Source: JBJXFE01 sp046153875 (lineage in GTDB: Bacteria > Planctomycetota > Phycisphaerae > Phycisphaerales > UBA1924). Taken from it: DNA of 64,000 nt. The stretch spans positions 78,474-142,473 of the forward strand of contig JBJXFE010000063.1 of NCBI GenBank assembly GCA_046153875.1. Reading direction: 5' to 3'. Made by a program: the position numbers and the translations under genes. The notes under the pieces were generated by a model. That model was not told the origin of the DNA, did no database searches, and saw only the letters and a program-made list of their open reading frames with translations. This document shows, one piece after another, positions 25,151 through 33,715 of this stretch; position 1 is the stretch's first letter, and every line of letters starts with the position of its first letter.

Positions 25151-26547
25151 TCGCGACCCACCCGCCGACGGTCCCGCCTTCACCGCCGCCCGCGCCGCCG
25201 TCTGCTCAGGTCGCCCGCGACGACGACGCGATCGCCACCTGGCTGGACCTGTTCGCGCGCCTGCTGAACCTTCCTGAACACGATGCGCGGGACATCCGCG
25301 ATGAGATCGAGACGCACCTGCGCGAGCGGGTGCGGGACATGCTGGTCGAGGGTGTGGACGAACACGAGGCGGTCCGCCGGGCCGTCGCGGAACTGGGCGG
25401 CGCGGCAACGCTCGCCCGCAGGTTCCGCGCCGCCGGTCGCGGACATCGAAGGAGATTAGCGATGAACATGGCGATGCTGTCAGCGGCCGGGGGGGCGATG
25501 GTCCTGAGCGTGGTGGCGGTTTCCCGTCCGGGCGGCGTGGAGGCGGGCGCCCCGGCGGTGCGCCATCAGGTCTACCAGCCCGCGACCCGGGCCCCGCGGG
25601 ACGCGGGCCCGAAATCCCCGTCGATCACGGCGAACGACGCGAGCCTCGAGGACGTCTTCAACCTGCTCACCGACGGCTTGAAGACGCCGATGACGGTGCG
25701 CTGGGCGAGCCTGGGCGAGGCCGGCCTCGATCGCGAAGCCAGGCTCAATGTCCATGTGCCGCCGGGCGCGATCGAGGGCGCGTTCGACGCGCTCAACGAC
25801 GCCCTGGCCGCGGCCGGGCAGGGCGACGCGGCCCTCGACCATCGGACCGAAGACGGTGTGATCGTTGTAGCCACCCGCGCATACTTCGACCGCCGCGAGT
25901 CGGTTCTGGCGGCCTATGACATCGAGCCGGTGGCCGCCGCGGGCGTGGACTGCGGGGAGTTGGTCCAGGTGATCACCCAGTTCGTCGATCCCGACGGCTG
26001 GAAGCAGAACGGGGGCGATCTGGCGACGATGACCATCGTCGGCCCGCGGCTCTTCGTCCAGGCGCCGCCGAGGTTCCACGAGGGCGTGAAGTGGTTCATC
26101 GCCCAGCTCTCGCCCGAGCCCCAGCCGCGGGCCGACGCCGCGGGGAACGATGCTCCGGCCGCGGATGATCCGTTGGTCAGGCTCGAGCAGCGCCGGGGGG
26201 CGATCCGTCGAAGCGACCAGGTGATGCTCAGCCCGGAGCTCACCGTCAACGTCCGTCCGACGATGCCGCTCGCGGGGAGGTTCCTCGAGCAGGTTTTGGC
26301 CGAGCAGCTCCTGCCCGTGGAGCCCACCTTCCGCGCGATCCCGCTGATGCACACCTCGGCCGACGCCGTCCACACTGCGGTGCAGGCGGTGGCCGCGAGC
26401 GTGGACGGCTCGGGGCTGAAGATCCTGAGCGACCATATGCGCAACTCGGTGATCGTGCAGGGATCGGCCGAGCAGGTCGAGGCCGCGGCCCAGGCGATCG
26501 CCAAGATGGACGAGCTGGTGCGGGTGCTCAAGGAAGGCCCGCGCTGA
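25147..26547 (+). CDS. Membrane protein with N-terminal HAAS-like domain and secretin-N-like C-terminal half
   Basis: A 466-residue protein. The N-terminal 100 residues contain LPEHDARDIRDEIETHLRERVRDMLVEGVDEHEAVRRAVAELGGAATLARRFR, the three-helix HAAS-type domain that accompanies PadR regulators in many bacteria. One membrane helix (about 103-122, AMLSAAGGAMVLSVVAVS) follows. The exported part has an SLEDVFNLLTDGLKTPMTV segment like STN/secretin short domains (about 160-225), a middle region with VIVVATRAYFDRRESVLAAYDIEPV, and a C-terminal repeat-like region with MHTSADAVHTAVQAVAASV and SVIVQGSAEQVEAAAQAIAKMDELV. That last piece resembles the NolW/secretin N-domain. No secretin barrel is present. 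It may signal envelope state to PadR. Confidence 0.6.
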   Translation: MIATHPPTVPPSPPPAPPSAQVARDDDAIATWLDLFARLLNLPEHDARDIRDEIETHLRERVRDMLVEGVDEHEAVRRAVAELGGAATLARRFRAAGRGHRRRLAMNMAMLSAAGGAMVLSVVAVSRPGGVEAGAPAVRHQVYQPATRAPRDAGPKSPSITANDASLEDVFNLLTDGLKTPMTVRWASLGEAGLDREARLNVHVPPGAIEGAFDALNDALAAAGQGDAALDHRTEDGVIVVATRAYFDRRESVLAAYDIEPVAAAGVDCGELVQVITQFVDPDGWKQNGGDLATMTIVGPRLFVQAPPRFHEGVKWFIAQLSPEPQPRADAAGNDAPAADDPLVRLEQRRGAIRRSDQVMLSPELTVNVRPTMPLAGRFLEQVLAEQLLPVEPTFRAIPLMHTSADAVHTAVQAVAASVDGSGLKILSDHMRNSVIVQGSAEQVEAAAQAIAKMDELVRVLKEGPR

Positions 26548-26651
26548 CCGGCGGCTCGGACACACAATGCGCTGGATGTCCTGCATCGAATCCGTGCTGG
26601 TGAGGGCTCCAGCAGCCCGCACCCGCCCGCTCATTTGACGACCGCGGCTCC

Positions 26652-27209
26652 ATGAGCGACCATACCCGTGGGGTGTCGGTGGGGACCGGCACCTACCCCT
26701 CGGGCCGTGGGAGCCGCCGCGTGATCTGTCCGTACTGCGGGCACAACGACGACAAGGTGATCGACAGCCGGTCGAGCGACGGCGGGCGCGTCATCCGTCG
26801 CCGCCGCCAGTGCCTGAAGTGCTCAAAGCGATTCACGACCTACGAGCGCGTCGAGCAGACGGCCCGGCTCATCGTCGTCAAGCGCGACGGCCGGCGCGAA
26901 CCCTTCGACCGCGAGAACATCCTCGCGGGGATTCACGCGGCGTGCGGCAAGAGGCCGATCCCCGAACCCGTGCGCCAGAAAGTGGTGGACGAGGTCGAGG
27001 AAGAACTGCACCGCGAGTTCGAGCGCGAGGTGGATTCGCGGACGATCGGCGAGCGCGTGATGACGCGCCTGCGGGCTGTCGACGACGTTGCGTACTTCCG
27101 CTTCGCCAGCGAGTACCTGGACTTCAAGGACGTCAAGGACATGAAGCAGGAGCTCGAGGCGATCGCCACGCGGGTCAAGGACGTGCGCGAACAGCAGGCG
27201 TTGTTCTGA
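26652..27209 (+). CDS. nrdR: Transcriptional repressor NrdR
   Basis: Represses ribonucleotide reductase genes by sensing ATP/dATP. It has the Cys4 zinc ribbon (CPYCGHNDDKVIDSR ... RRRQCLKCSKRFTTYER) and the ATP-cone (VVKRDGRREPFDRENILAGIHAAC), ending with YFRFASEYLDFKDVKDMKQEL. From ATG 26652 the protein is 185 residues with a 23-residue N-terminal extension that is unusual, because NrdR normally starts right at the first CPYC. A GTG at 26721 with GGGAG upstream gives 162 residues, matching the family, and may be the true start. Confidence 0.93.
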   Translation: MSDHTRGVSVGTGTYPSGRGSRRVICPYCGHNDDKVIDSRSSDGGRVIRRRRQCLKCSKRFTTYERVEQTARLIVVKRDGRREPFDRENILAGIHAACGKRPIPEPVRQKVVDEVEEELHREFEREVDSRTIGERVMTRLRAVDDVAYFRFASEYLDFKDVKDMKQELEAIATRVKDVREQQALF

Positions 27210-27260
27210 GCGAGAGACGACGACACGCAGTGGCGGGGGAGACGGGGCTAACCTGTGGGC

Positions 27261-27758
27261 ATGAACAGGCATCAGTGGACGGCATGGGCGGCGACCGCGG
27301 CGGGAGTGGTTCTGGCCGGTTGCGCGGGACGCGACCCCGGCGCGGCCTCGCGCCGCACGCCGGACGCGCCCGCCGGGCGATCCGCGCCCGATTCGGGCGA
27401 GCCGCGCGTCGGGCGCGTCGAGCCCGTCGAGGACGACGTCCCGGCGATCATGGCCGCCAACGCCGATCGGCCCCGCGTCGCGCCGGTGGCCCCGCCGAGG
27501 CCCGTGACGGTTGAGGAGTTCCGCCCCGCATGGTGGCTCGCCGCCCCGGAGCGGTCCGACGGTCGGATCCGCGTCACCGCCCTCGGCGAGGACGTGGGCC
27601 TGGTCGAAGCACGCATGGACGCGCTGGAGGCCGCGGGGCTCAGCCTCCGCACGGAGCTGGGGCGCGCCGCCGAAGGCGTCCAGACCGAGCGGTACACCGT
27701 CGTGCAGTTGCCCAGCGGGAGCTACCGTGCGTTCGTGCTGGTGAGCGGGAAGGAATAG
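27261..27758 (+). CDS. Lipoprotein of unknown function
   Basis: A 165-residue protein with a lipoprotein signal peptide (about 1-21) ending LAGC. After a Pro/Arg/Ala-rich linker (about 25-85) comes a compact domain with FRPAWWLAAPERSDGRIRVTALGEDVGLVEARMDALEAAGLSLR and a final strand TVVQLPSGSYRAFVLVSGK. I do not recognise the family. The ATG at 27261 is preferred over a GTG at 27255. The gene stands alone between nrdR and scoA on the same strand. Confidence 0.6.
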   Translation: MNRHQWTAWAATAAGVVLAGCAGRDPGAASRRTPDAPAGRSAPDSGEPRVGRVEPVEDDVPAIMAANADRPRVAPVAPPRPVTVEEFRPAWWLAAPERSDGRIRVTALGEDVGLVEARMDALEAAGLSLRTELGRAAEGVQTERYTVVQLPSGSYRAFVLVSGKE

Positions 27759-27803
27759 GCGGCACGGGATCGGGGACGGAGGCCCGCGCACGGCGCCGCA
27801 CGA

Positions 27804-28625
27804 ATGATCCGCAAACGCTACGAAACCGCTGTGGCCGCGATGGCCGACCTGAAGACCCGCGGCGTCATCCGCGACGGCATGACCGTGATGGTCGGGGGTT
27901 TCGGCCTCTGCGGCATCCCGGAGCAGCTCGTCATCGCGCTGCGCGACTCGGGCGTGAAGCAGATCACCTGCATCAGCAACAACGCGGGCGTGGACGACTG
28001 GGGCCTGGGTCTGCTTTTGCAGACGCGACAGATCAGGAAGATGATCTCCAGCTACGTCGGCGAGAACGCGACCTTCGAGCAGCAGTTCCTCAAGGGCGAG
28101 CTCGAGGTCGAGTTCAACCCCCAGGGCACGCTCGCGGAGCGCATCCGCGCCGGCGGCGCGGGCATCCCCGCGTTCTACACGGCCACCGGCGTCGGCACCC
28201 CGGTCGCCGCGGGGAAGGAAATACGCGAGTTCTGCCGCCCCAGCGACGACACGGCTTTCCACAACCGCACGCCCGTGGCCGCGTCGGGCACATACCCGCA
28301 GATGAAGGACCGCCTCCCGCCGCGCGGGCCGGAGCACGCCTCGCGGCGCGAGTACGTCCTGGAGACAGGGCTGTACGCCGACCTCGCCCTGATCAAGGCT
28401 CACAAGGCCGACGAGTTCGGTAATCTCGTGTACCGCAGGACCGCCCGCAACTTCAACCCCATGATGGCCCAGGCCGCGGCGTTCGTGATCGCGGAGGTTG
28501 AAGACGTCGTGCCGCTGGGCGCGATCGACCCCGACCACGTCCACACGCCGGGTTCTTACGTGGACCGGATCGTGCAGACGGTCAGCGAGAAGCGGATCGA
28601 GCAGCGGACGGTGCGGAAGGCGTAG
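27804..28625 (+). CDS. scoA: 3-oxoacid CoA-transferase subunit A
   Basis: A 273-residue alpha subunit of succinyl-CoA:3-ketoacid CoA-transferase, which activates acetoacetate for ketone-body or fatty-acid use. Signatures: GMTVMVGGFGLCGIPEQLVIALRDSGVK (about 25-52), SNNAGVDDWGLGLLL, IRKMISSYVGEN, and FYTATGVGTPVAAGKE, with ADLALIKAHKADEFGNLVYR late. Length is typical (about 230-270). The matching beta subunit gene lies at 32076, beyond four unrelated genes. Both are on the plus strand. Confidence 0.92.
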   Translation: MIRKRYETAVAAMADLKTRGVIRDGMTVMVGGFGLCGIPEQLVIALRDSGVKQITCISNNAGVDDWGLGLLLQTRQIRKMISSYVGENATFEQQFLKGELEVEFNPQGTLAERIRAGGAGIPAFYTATGVGTPVAAGKEIREFCRPSDDTAFHNRTPVAASGTYPQMKDRLPPRGPEHASRREYVLETGLYADLALIKAHKADEFGNLVYRRTARNFNPMMAQAAAFVIAEVEDVVPLGAIDPDHVHTPGSYVDRIVQTVSEKRIEQRTVRKA

Positions 28626-28716
28626 GTCGGCGACGCTCCGAGTGCGGATGCCGAGGCTGAGCGACTCCGCGAACGAACCCTCGGGTGCTTCCTCACGGAG
28701 GATCAGGCACGCAAGT

Positions 28717-29214
28717 ATGGCCGGGCTTGATCTTCCCTACCTCTGGGGTGTGTTCGCGGCCCTTGCGATCATGTACCTTGTCGCGCCCATCGTCATTGCG
28801 CGGCGCCGGCGCGCGGAAGGGGGGGTGTGGCTTGTCGCGGCTGCGTGCCTTCTGCTCGGATGGTCCATTGCGGGATGGGCATTTGCACTGTTCATGGCCA
28901 CCATCCTCGGTCCAGTGGGGACAACTCCGGCCGAGCGGGCGCGCGATGAAGCGTCTTGGCATCGCCGCACGATGATGCTGATCAGCCTGTTTGTGGCGTA
29001 CGCCTCGGTCGTTGCGTTCACCTCGGTTGTCGTCGCGAGCGAGTTCGGAAAGGGCCCCGACGATCCGCGTGCATTCGCGACGCTTCTGTACGGACTTGGC
29101 CTCGCCGGGCACGTCGGCATGAGCGCATGCGTGCTCTTTCTGTTCACGCTCGTGAGCTGGCTGAATCGTGGCCCTCCGTCGACGCCCTCCGACGGATCCT
29201 CCAGCACGCGATAG
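28717..29214 (+). CDS. Membrane protein with superinfection-immunity-like motif
   Basis: A 165-residue protein with four likely membrane helices. The first half (FAALAIMYLVAPIVIARRRR, then WLVAAACLLLGWSIAGWAFALFMA) matches the two-helix pattern of the phage T4 Imm-like superinfection-immunity family, whose hallmark is an LGWT.IGW..AL segment. Helices three and four (LISLFVAYASVVAFTSVVVA and GMSACVLFLFTLVSWL) are additional. Family members are common in bacterial genomes without phage and their host role is usually unknown. The ATG at 28717 is chosen; GGAG lies rather far upstream. Confidence 0.55.
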   Translation: MAGLDLPYLWGVFAALAIMYLVAPIVIARRRRAEGGVWLVAAACLLLGWSIAGWAFALFMATILGPVGTTPAERARDEASWHRRTMMLISLFVAYASVVAFTSVVVASEFGKGPDDPRAFATLLYGLGLAGHVGMSACVLFLFTLVSWLNRGPPSTPSDGSSSTR

Positions 29215-29224
29215 ACTGGTTGGC

Positions 29225-29491
29225 GTGCGCACCATGCTCGGCCTCATCCTCGTCCTGCTCGGCGGCGCCGTGATGCTCTACGGCTTCGGCGCGGCCGTCG
29301 TCGAGCTCATGGGGCTCTACCAAGGCACATTTGATGATCCCATGGGCCAGCCGGACGGTACTGAGGAAGGAGTGTCGCGACGGATGATCCGTTCCGTCAT
29401 CATCGGGGCGGTCGGCGTCCCAGTTTTTATCGTCGGATCCGTGATGCTCAAGATCACCCTGCTCCAGCGCGTGCGCGGACGCCGAGGCTGA
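29225..29491 (+). CDS. Small two-helix membrane protein
   Basis: An 88-residue protein with hydrophobic segments at about 5-25 (LGLILVLLGGAVMLYGFGAAVV) and about 56-75 (SVIIGAVGVPVFIVGSVML), linked by an acidic loop. No recognised family. The start could be GTG 29225 or ATG 29234; no good ribosome site is visible. It follows the preceding membrane protein by 10 bp and may be co-transcribed with it. Confidence 0.5.
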   Translation: MRTMLGLILVLLGGAVMLYGFGAAVVELMGLYQGTFDDPMGQPDGTEEGVSRRMIRSVIIGAVGVPVFIVGSVMLKITLLQRVRGRRG

Positions 29492-29636
29492 GGAGGGTCG
29501 CCGCGCCGACCGACGAAGCCTCGGATCCGTGAACCCCGGTGTTCCGTGCTCAGGCTTGGTAGCCGTCGTCGCATCCGAGCCTTCGCTCGAAATCTCGCTC
29601 AGGCTCGGCGTCCGCCCGGGCGACCAAGAATCCGCG

Positions 29637-30338
29637 ATGATCGACTTCACCCCCGTGCGTGCGCTGACCTTCGACTGCTTCGGCACGCTCATCGACTGGG
29701 AGACCGGCATCCTCCAGGCGGTGCGGCCCGTCCTTTCGGTTCACGGCGTGCGCGCGACGGACGAGGCGATCCTTGAGCGGTTCGCGCGCCTTGAAGCCGA
29801 GGAAGAGGCGGGGGAGTACCGGCCCTACCGCGACGTGCTGCGGAACGTGATGGGGCGGCTCGGGCGGGCGTTCGAGTGCGAGCTGGTGGAGCGCGAGCTC
29901 GACCGCCTCCCCGACTCGATGAAGCGCTGGCCCGCGTTCGCGGACACCGCGGCGGCGCTCCAGCGCCTCGCCGAACGCTTCACCATCAACATCATCTCGA
30001 ACGTGGACGACGACCTGTTCGAGGGCGTCGCCCCGAAGCTCGGCGTGGACCCGGACCGCGTCGTCACCGCGCAGTACTGCCGCTCATACAAGCCCGCGCC
30101 GCGCAACTTCAAGGTGATGCTCGCGCTGCTCGACCTCCCGCGCGAACAGGTCGTCCACGTCGCACAGAGCCTGTACCACGACATCAGGCCCGCGCGCGAG
30201 CTCGGCCTGAAATCCGTGTGGGTCCGCCGCGGCTCGACGAAGGCCGGCGGCGGGGCAACGGTTCCCGCGCCGGACGCCACGCCGGACATCGACGTGCCGG
30301 ACCTGAGGGCCCTCGCCGACGCGGCGTGCGACTCCTGA
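29637..30338 (+). CDS. HAD-superfamily hydrolase (haloacid dehalogenase type II-like)
   Basis: A 233-residue cytoplasmic hydrolase. HAD motif I is LTFDCFGTLIDWE (about 10-22), with the nucleophilic Asp in FDCFGTL. Motif II is IISNVDDDLF (Ser in about 116-125), motif III the Lys in RSYKPAP (about 148), and motif IV VHVAQSLYHDIRPARELGLKSVWVRR with HD (about 170-195). The DCFGTLIDWE and YKPAPRNF patterns are typical of 2-haloacid dehalogenase-like enzymes, though many such proteins are phosphatases. The ATG at 29637 was chosen because motif I then starts near residue 10, as usual. Confidence 0.85.
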   Translation: MIDFTPVRALTFDCFGTLIDWETGILQAVRPVLSVHGVRATDEAILERFARLEAEEEAGEYRPYRDVLRNVMGRLGRAFECELVERELDRLPDSMKRWPAFADTAAALQRLAERFTINIISNVDDDLFEGVAPKLGVDPDRVVTAQYCRSYKPAPRNFKVMLALLDLPREQVVHVAQSLYHDIRPARELGLKSVWVRRGSTKAGGGATVPAPDATPDIDVPDLRALADAACDS

Positions 30339-30482
30339 TCGTCCGGTCCCTCGTGTTCCGACGCTGGGCACTCCCGCCGACGATTATCGCCCCAGCGCCG
30401 CGCCGGCCGCACAACCGTCACGAACGTCATGAGCTCGGATGGCCCCTGAAATGACATTCCGGCCCGCCCGGAAGCGCTCAAC

Positions 30483-31955
30483 TTGACTCGGCCACTCCCC
30501 GAACTCTGGGGGATGCGCGCTCCGGAGGCCGGACAGCCCGCGCCGCGCGGCACGGCGTTCTCTCACGAGGGCTGTCGGTACATCCCGATCGATCCGGACT
30601 CGCTCGGAGACGGCACGCTGCGGATGCCGCTTTTTCTGCGCCACGATCCGAAGGCCGCGCCCGTGCTGTACCGCTCCACAGGCATCGCGTTCTCGACGGA
30701 CGTGGCCGCACGCCTTCGTGAGAGCGGCGTGAACTCGGTCTACGTCCGTGCCGAAGACCACGGCGCCTACCGCCGGATGCTCGGCACGCGCCTCACCTCC
30801 CTGCTCGCGAACGTGGCCCCGAACCCGGAGCGGCACGCCGGGCAGGTCCGCGCCGCGTGCGCGGGGCTCGTCGAGGACGTGCTCGCGGGACCCGGCCAGC
30901 CCGAAGCCGTGGACGCCGTCGCCGAGGTCAGCCGGCACCTGGGCGACTGGGCCACGCGCCACGAGGACGCCTTCACGTTCCTCATGGAGATGTCCGCCCA
31001 CGATTTCTACACCGCGTCGCACATGGTGAACGTCAGCGTCGGGTGCGGGCTCCTGTACCGCGCCCTGCGTCCGGCCGATCAGGCCGCGCTCCCCGCGATC
31101 ATCCAGGGCGGGCTCCTGCACGACGTGGGGAAGCGCGGCGTGCCCCACACGATCCTCAACAAAGTCGGGAAGCTCACGCCCCGGGAGTGGCAGATCGTCC
31201 GCGCCCACCCGCGCCTCGGGTACGCGGAGCTGCGCGAGCACCCGGGCGTCCCGGCCGTCGTTCTGGAGATGACGCGGGACCACCACGAGCGGCTCGACGG
31301 CAAGGGCTACCCCAACGAGCTGCCGCGCGAGCGGATCGGCTTCGCGGCCCGCGTGTGCGCCGTCGCGGACGTCTACGACGCGCTCACCTCCAGCCGCCTC
31401 TACCGCAAGGCGCTCACGCCGCGCCAGGCTCCGGCGCTCATGGCCGAGGGCGTCGGTTCGCACTTCGACCCCGGCATCCTGACCGTGTGGTGCGAGATCG
31501 TCGAGCGGCTTCTCGCCCGTGCCCCCGAGCGCGCGGCGGACCCGGCCATGGTGCCGGCGCGGCTGTCGCTCGCCGGGTTCCTGCCGTACTGCGAGGTCTC
31601 GGGAGCGCCCGGCCCGTCCGCGGCCAAGGGCGGCGACCGGCGCGCGAACCCGCGCACGCCGTGCAATACCGTGGCGCGGGTGGTGTTCGTCACGCAGGGT
31701 CGGCCCTGCCCCGTCGCCGTCGGCGAGCCGTTTCCGGCTCTCGTAGTGGACGTTTCGGCGACGGGCATCCAGCTCCGCACCCCGTGGCCGCTGAGCCTCG
31801 ATGATCGGCTTGAGATCGACCTGCCCGGGCGCGATGGGAGGACCGGGCTCCTTCCGGCACGTGTGGCGCGGGTCGCCGAAGCGTCGCAAGGCCGCTATGT
31901 CGCGGGTCTGCGGTTTGTCGAGGCGGACCGGGAACCGGCGAAGCAGGCCGCCTGA
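30483..31955 (+). CDS. HD-GYP phosphodiesterase with C-terminal PilZ domain
   Basis: A 490-residue cytoplasmic c-di-GMP-specific protein. The N-terminal 150 residues (YIPIDPDSLGDGTLRMPLFLR...) resemble the regulatory region found before HD-GYP domains. The HD-GYP domain spans about 170-340, with GLLHDVGKRGVP (HD pair), then DHHERLDGKGYP (HE and GYP), ADVYDALTSSRLYRKAL and VGSHFDPGI. The C-terminal 110 residues form a PilZ domain with RRANPRT and DVSATGIQL, the two c-di-GMP-binding motifs. A degradative enzyme and a receptor for the same nucleotide are thus joined. The start is a TTG at 30483 behind GGAAG. Confidence 0.88.
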   Translation: MTRPLPELWGMRAPEAGQPAPRGTAFSHEGCRYIPIDPDSLGDGTLRMPLFLRHDPKAAPVLYRSTGIAFSTDVAARLRESGVNSVYVRAEDHGAYRRMLGTRLTSLLANVAPNPERHAGQVRAACAGLVEDVLAGPGQPEAVDAVAEVSRHLGDWATRHEDAFTFLMEMSAHDFYTASHMVNVSVGCGLLYRALRPADQAALPAIIQGGLLHDVGKRGVPHTILNKVGKLTPREWQIVRAHPRLGYAELREHPGVPAVVLEMTRDHHERLDGKGYPNELPRERIGFAARVCAVADVYDALTSSRLYRKALTPRQAPALMAEGVGSHFDPGILTVWCEIVERLLARAPERAADPAMVPARLSLAGFLPYCEVSGAPGPSAAKGGDRRANPRTPCNTVARVVFVTQGRPCPVAVGEPFPALVVDVSATGIQLRTPWPLSLDDRLEIDLPGRDGRTGLLPARVARVAEASQGRYVAGLRFVEADREPAKQAA

Positions 31956-32075
31956 GGCCGTGTGCCCGGCGCGCGTCATCGCGGGTTCGCGCGCCGAAGC
32001 CGAATCTCGCGGTATCATGCGGCACGATCGGCCCGTCGCCCGGTCGCGCGGTCTCTTCACCCCGGAACCGACGCC

Positions 32076-32762
32076 ATGCCCCTGACCCGCGAGCAGATCA
32101 CACGCCGCGCTGCCCGTGAGCTCCGCGACGGCTACATCGTCAACCTCGGCATCGGGATGCCCACGCTCGTCGCCAACTACATCCCGCCGGGGATGGACGT
32201 GTGGCTGCAATCGGAGAACGGGCTGCTGGGGATCGGGCCGTTCCCGGTGGAGGGCGGCGTCGGCGAGTACGAGAGCGCCGGCGTGGACCCCGACCTCATC
32301 AACGCTGGCAAGCAGACGATCACGGCCCGCCGCGGCGCGAGCTACTTCTCGTCGGCCGATTCGTTCGCGATGATCCGCGGCGGGCACATCGACATGTGCA
32401 TCCTCGGGGCCATGCAGGTCAGCCAGGACGGGGACATCGCCAACTGGATGATCCCGGGCAAGATGGTCAAGGGCATGGGCGGGGCGATGGACCTGGTCGC
32501 GGGTGTGCGCCGCGTGGTCGTGACGATGGAGCACAACGCGAAGGACGGCGGGGCGAAGTTCGTCAAGGCGTGCTCGCTGCCGCTCACGGGCCAGCGCTGC
32601 GTCCACATGCTCATCACCGACCTGTGCGTGATGGAGCTCGACGCGGCCCGCGGGAGATTTGTCCTGACCGAGGTCGCGTCGGGCGTCACCGCGGACGAAG
32701 TGAAGGCGAAGACCGAGGCGGAGTTCATCGTGGGGCCGAACGTCAAGGCGGTCGCGGTGTAA
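32076..32762 (+). CDS. scoB: 3-oxoacid CoA-transferase subunit B
   Basis: A 228-residue beta subunit partnering ScoA. Signatures: GYIVNLGIGMPTLVANYIP, WLQSENGLLGIGPFP with the catalytic Glu in SENG (about 49), and GGHIDMCILGAMQVSQDGDIANWMIPGKMVKGMGGAMDLV. It ends with LTEVASGVTADEVKAKTEAEF. Length is typical (about 215-230). It lies 3.4 kb downstream of scoA; these subunits are normally adjacent. A protease-like gene starts 7 bp after it. Confidence 0.93.
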   Translation: MPLTREQITRRAARELRDGYIVNLGIGMPTLVANYIPPGMDVWLQSENGLLGIGPFPVEGGVGEYESAGVDPDLINAGKQTITARRGASYFSSADSFAMIRGGHIDMCILGAMQVSQDGDIANWMIPGKMVKGMGGAMDLVAGVRRVVVTMEHNAKDGGAKFVKACSLPLTGQRCVHMLITDLCVMELDAARGRFVLTEVASGVTADEVKAKTEAEFIVGPNVKAVAV

Positions 32763-32769
32763 GCGGGCC

Positions 32770-33300
32770 ATGCGGAACGGACGCGATCAACCGATCCGCC
32801 GATGGGCGCTCTTTGTCGCGGGGCTTGTCGCATGCTGGTACCCGATGACGGCCGTTCACGAGTCGGGCCACGTGCTGCACGCGTGGCTGAGCGGCGGGCG
32901 CGTTGAGCGAGTCGTTCTGCACCCGTTGGAGTTCTCGCGGACCGACGTCGCCCCGAATCCGCACCCGCAGTTCGTCGCCTGGGGAGGAGCGATCTGGGGA
33001 ACGTGCTTTCCGTTGATCGTCGCGCAAGCGGTGCGGCGAGCCCGCCGCAGAATCGCGCGGACCGCACGGTTCTTCGCGGGCTACTGCTTCGTTGCCAACG
33101 GCGTCTATCTCGGTTCGGCGGTCGTCATGCCTGTCGGCGACGCCGAGGATCTCATTCGGTTTGGGGTGCCGGGCGCGGTTGTAGCGGCGATGGGGTTGTG
33201 CGGATGGGTATGCGGGCTCCTGATATGGCGGACGATCTTCCGGTACGAGCGCACGCATCGTGTCGCGACGCCGAGCGCGATCAGACCACCAGCGGATTGA
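32770..33300 (+). CDS. Putative membrane metalloprotease (M50-like)
   Basis: A 176-residue membrane protein. Its first helix (about 12-31) runs into VHESGHVLHAWLSGG, an HExxH-type zinc-binding motif located at a membrane surface as in site-2 proteases. Helices follow near FVAWGGAIWGTCFPLIVAQAV, FFAGYCFVANGVYLGSAVV and VVAAMGLCGWVCGLLIW. The second zinc ligand region (usually NxxPxxxxDG) is not clear, so catalytic activity is uncertain. It is 7 bp after scoB and its 3' end overlaps vapC by 20 bp on the opposite strand. Confidence 0.6.
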   Translation: MRNGRDQPIRRWALFVAGLVACWYPMTAVHESGHVLHAWLSGGRVERVVLHPLEFSRTDVAPNPHPQFVAWGGAIWGTCFPLIVAQAVRRARRRIARTARFFAGYCFVANGVYLGSAVVMPVGDAEDLIRFGVPGAVVAAMGLCGWVCGLLIWRTIFRYERTHRVATPSAIRPPAD

Positions 33301-33715
33301 CGACCCGGAGCGCTGAAAACCGGGAGAAGTCGCGGTCGGCCGACCACAGCGCCTCGACCTCGTGATCGATGCAGATCGCGGCGACACGCGCATCATGCAC
33401 CAGGGGCCCGGTGATTTTCGCGGCGCGTACACACGCCCGAATCGTCCCCCAGTGCATCGGGGATTCGCCCCCGACCACGACCGAGTGAGATTCCAGCCAG
33501 TAGTCGGCTTGGCGCACCGCTTCCTCCGGCGTGCTCGGTGGCTTGAAGACCCGTGGGTGAGTCACAATGGCGAGGAACTCGTGGAGACACGGCCACGGAA
33601 TCAGCCAGGGCGCCGTTCCTTCGGCTAGACGGCGGATGCACGCGGCCGCGTGCTCGTGCCATACCGAGTCCGTCCGGTGCGCGTAGATCAGGATGTTGGT
33701 ATCAACCGCGATCAC
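33281..33715 (-). CDS. vapC: VapC-type PIN-domain toxin
   Basis: A 144-residue PIN-domain ribonuclease. Acidic active-site pattern: IAVDTNILIYAHR (Asp at about 5), PCLHEFLAIVTHP (Glu at about 45), VHDARVAAICIDH (Asp at about 108) and ALWSADRDFSRF (Asp at about 125-127). VapC toxins cleave tRNA or rRNA. The ATG overlaps the vapB stop by four bases, the usual toxin-antitoxin coupling. It converges with the M50-like gene. Confidence 0.9.
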   Translation of the reverse strand: MIAVDTNILIYAHRTDSVWHEHAAACIRRLAEGTAPWLIPWPCLHEFLAIVTHPRVFKPPSTPEEAVRQADYWLESHSVVVGGESPMHWGTIRACVRAAKITGPLVHDARVAAICIDHEVEALWSADRDFSRFSALRVVNPLVV

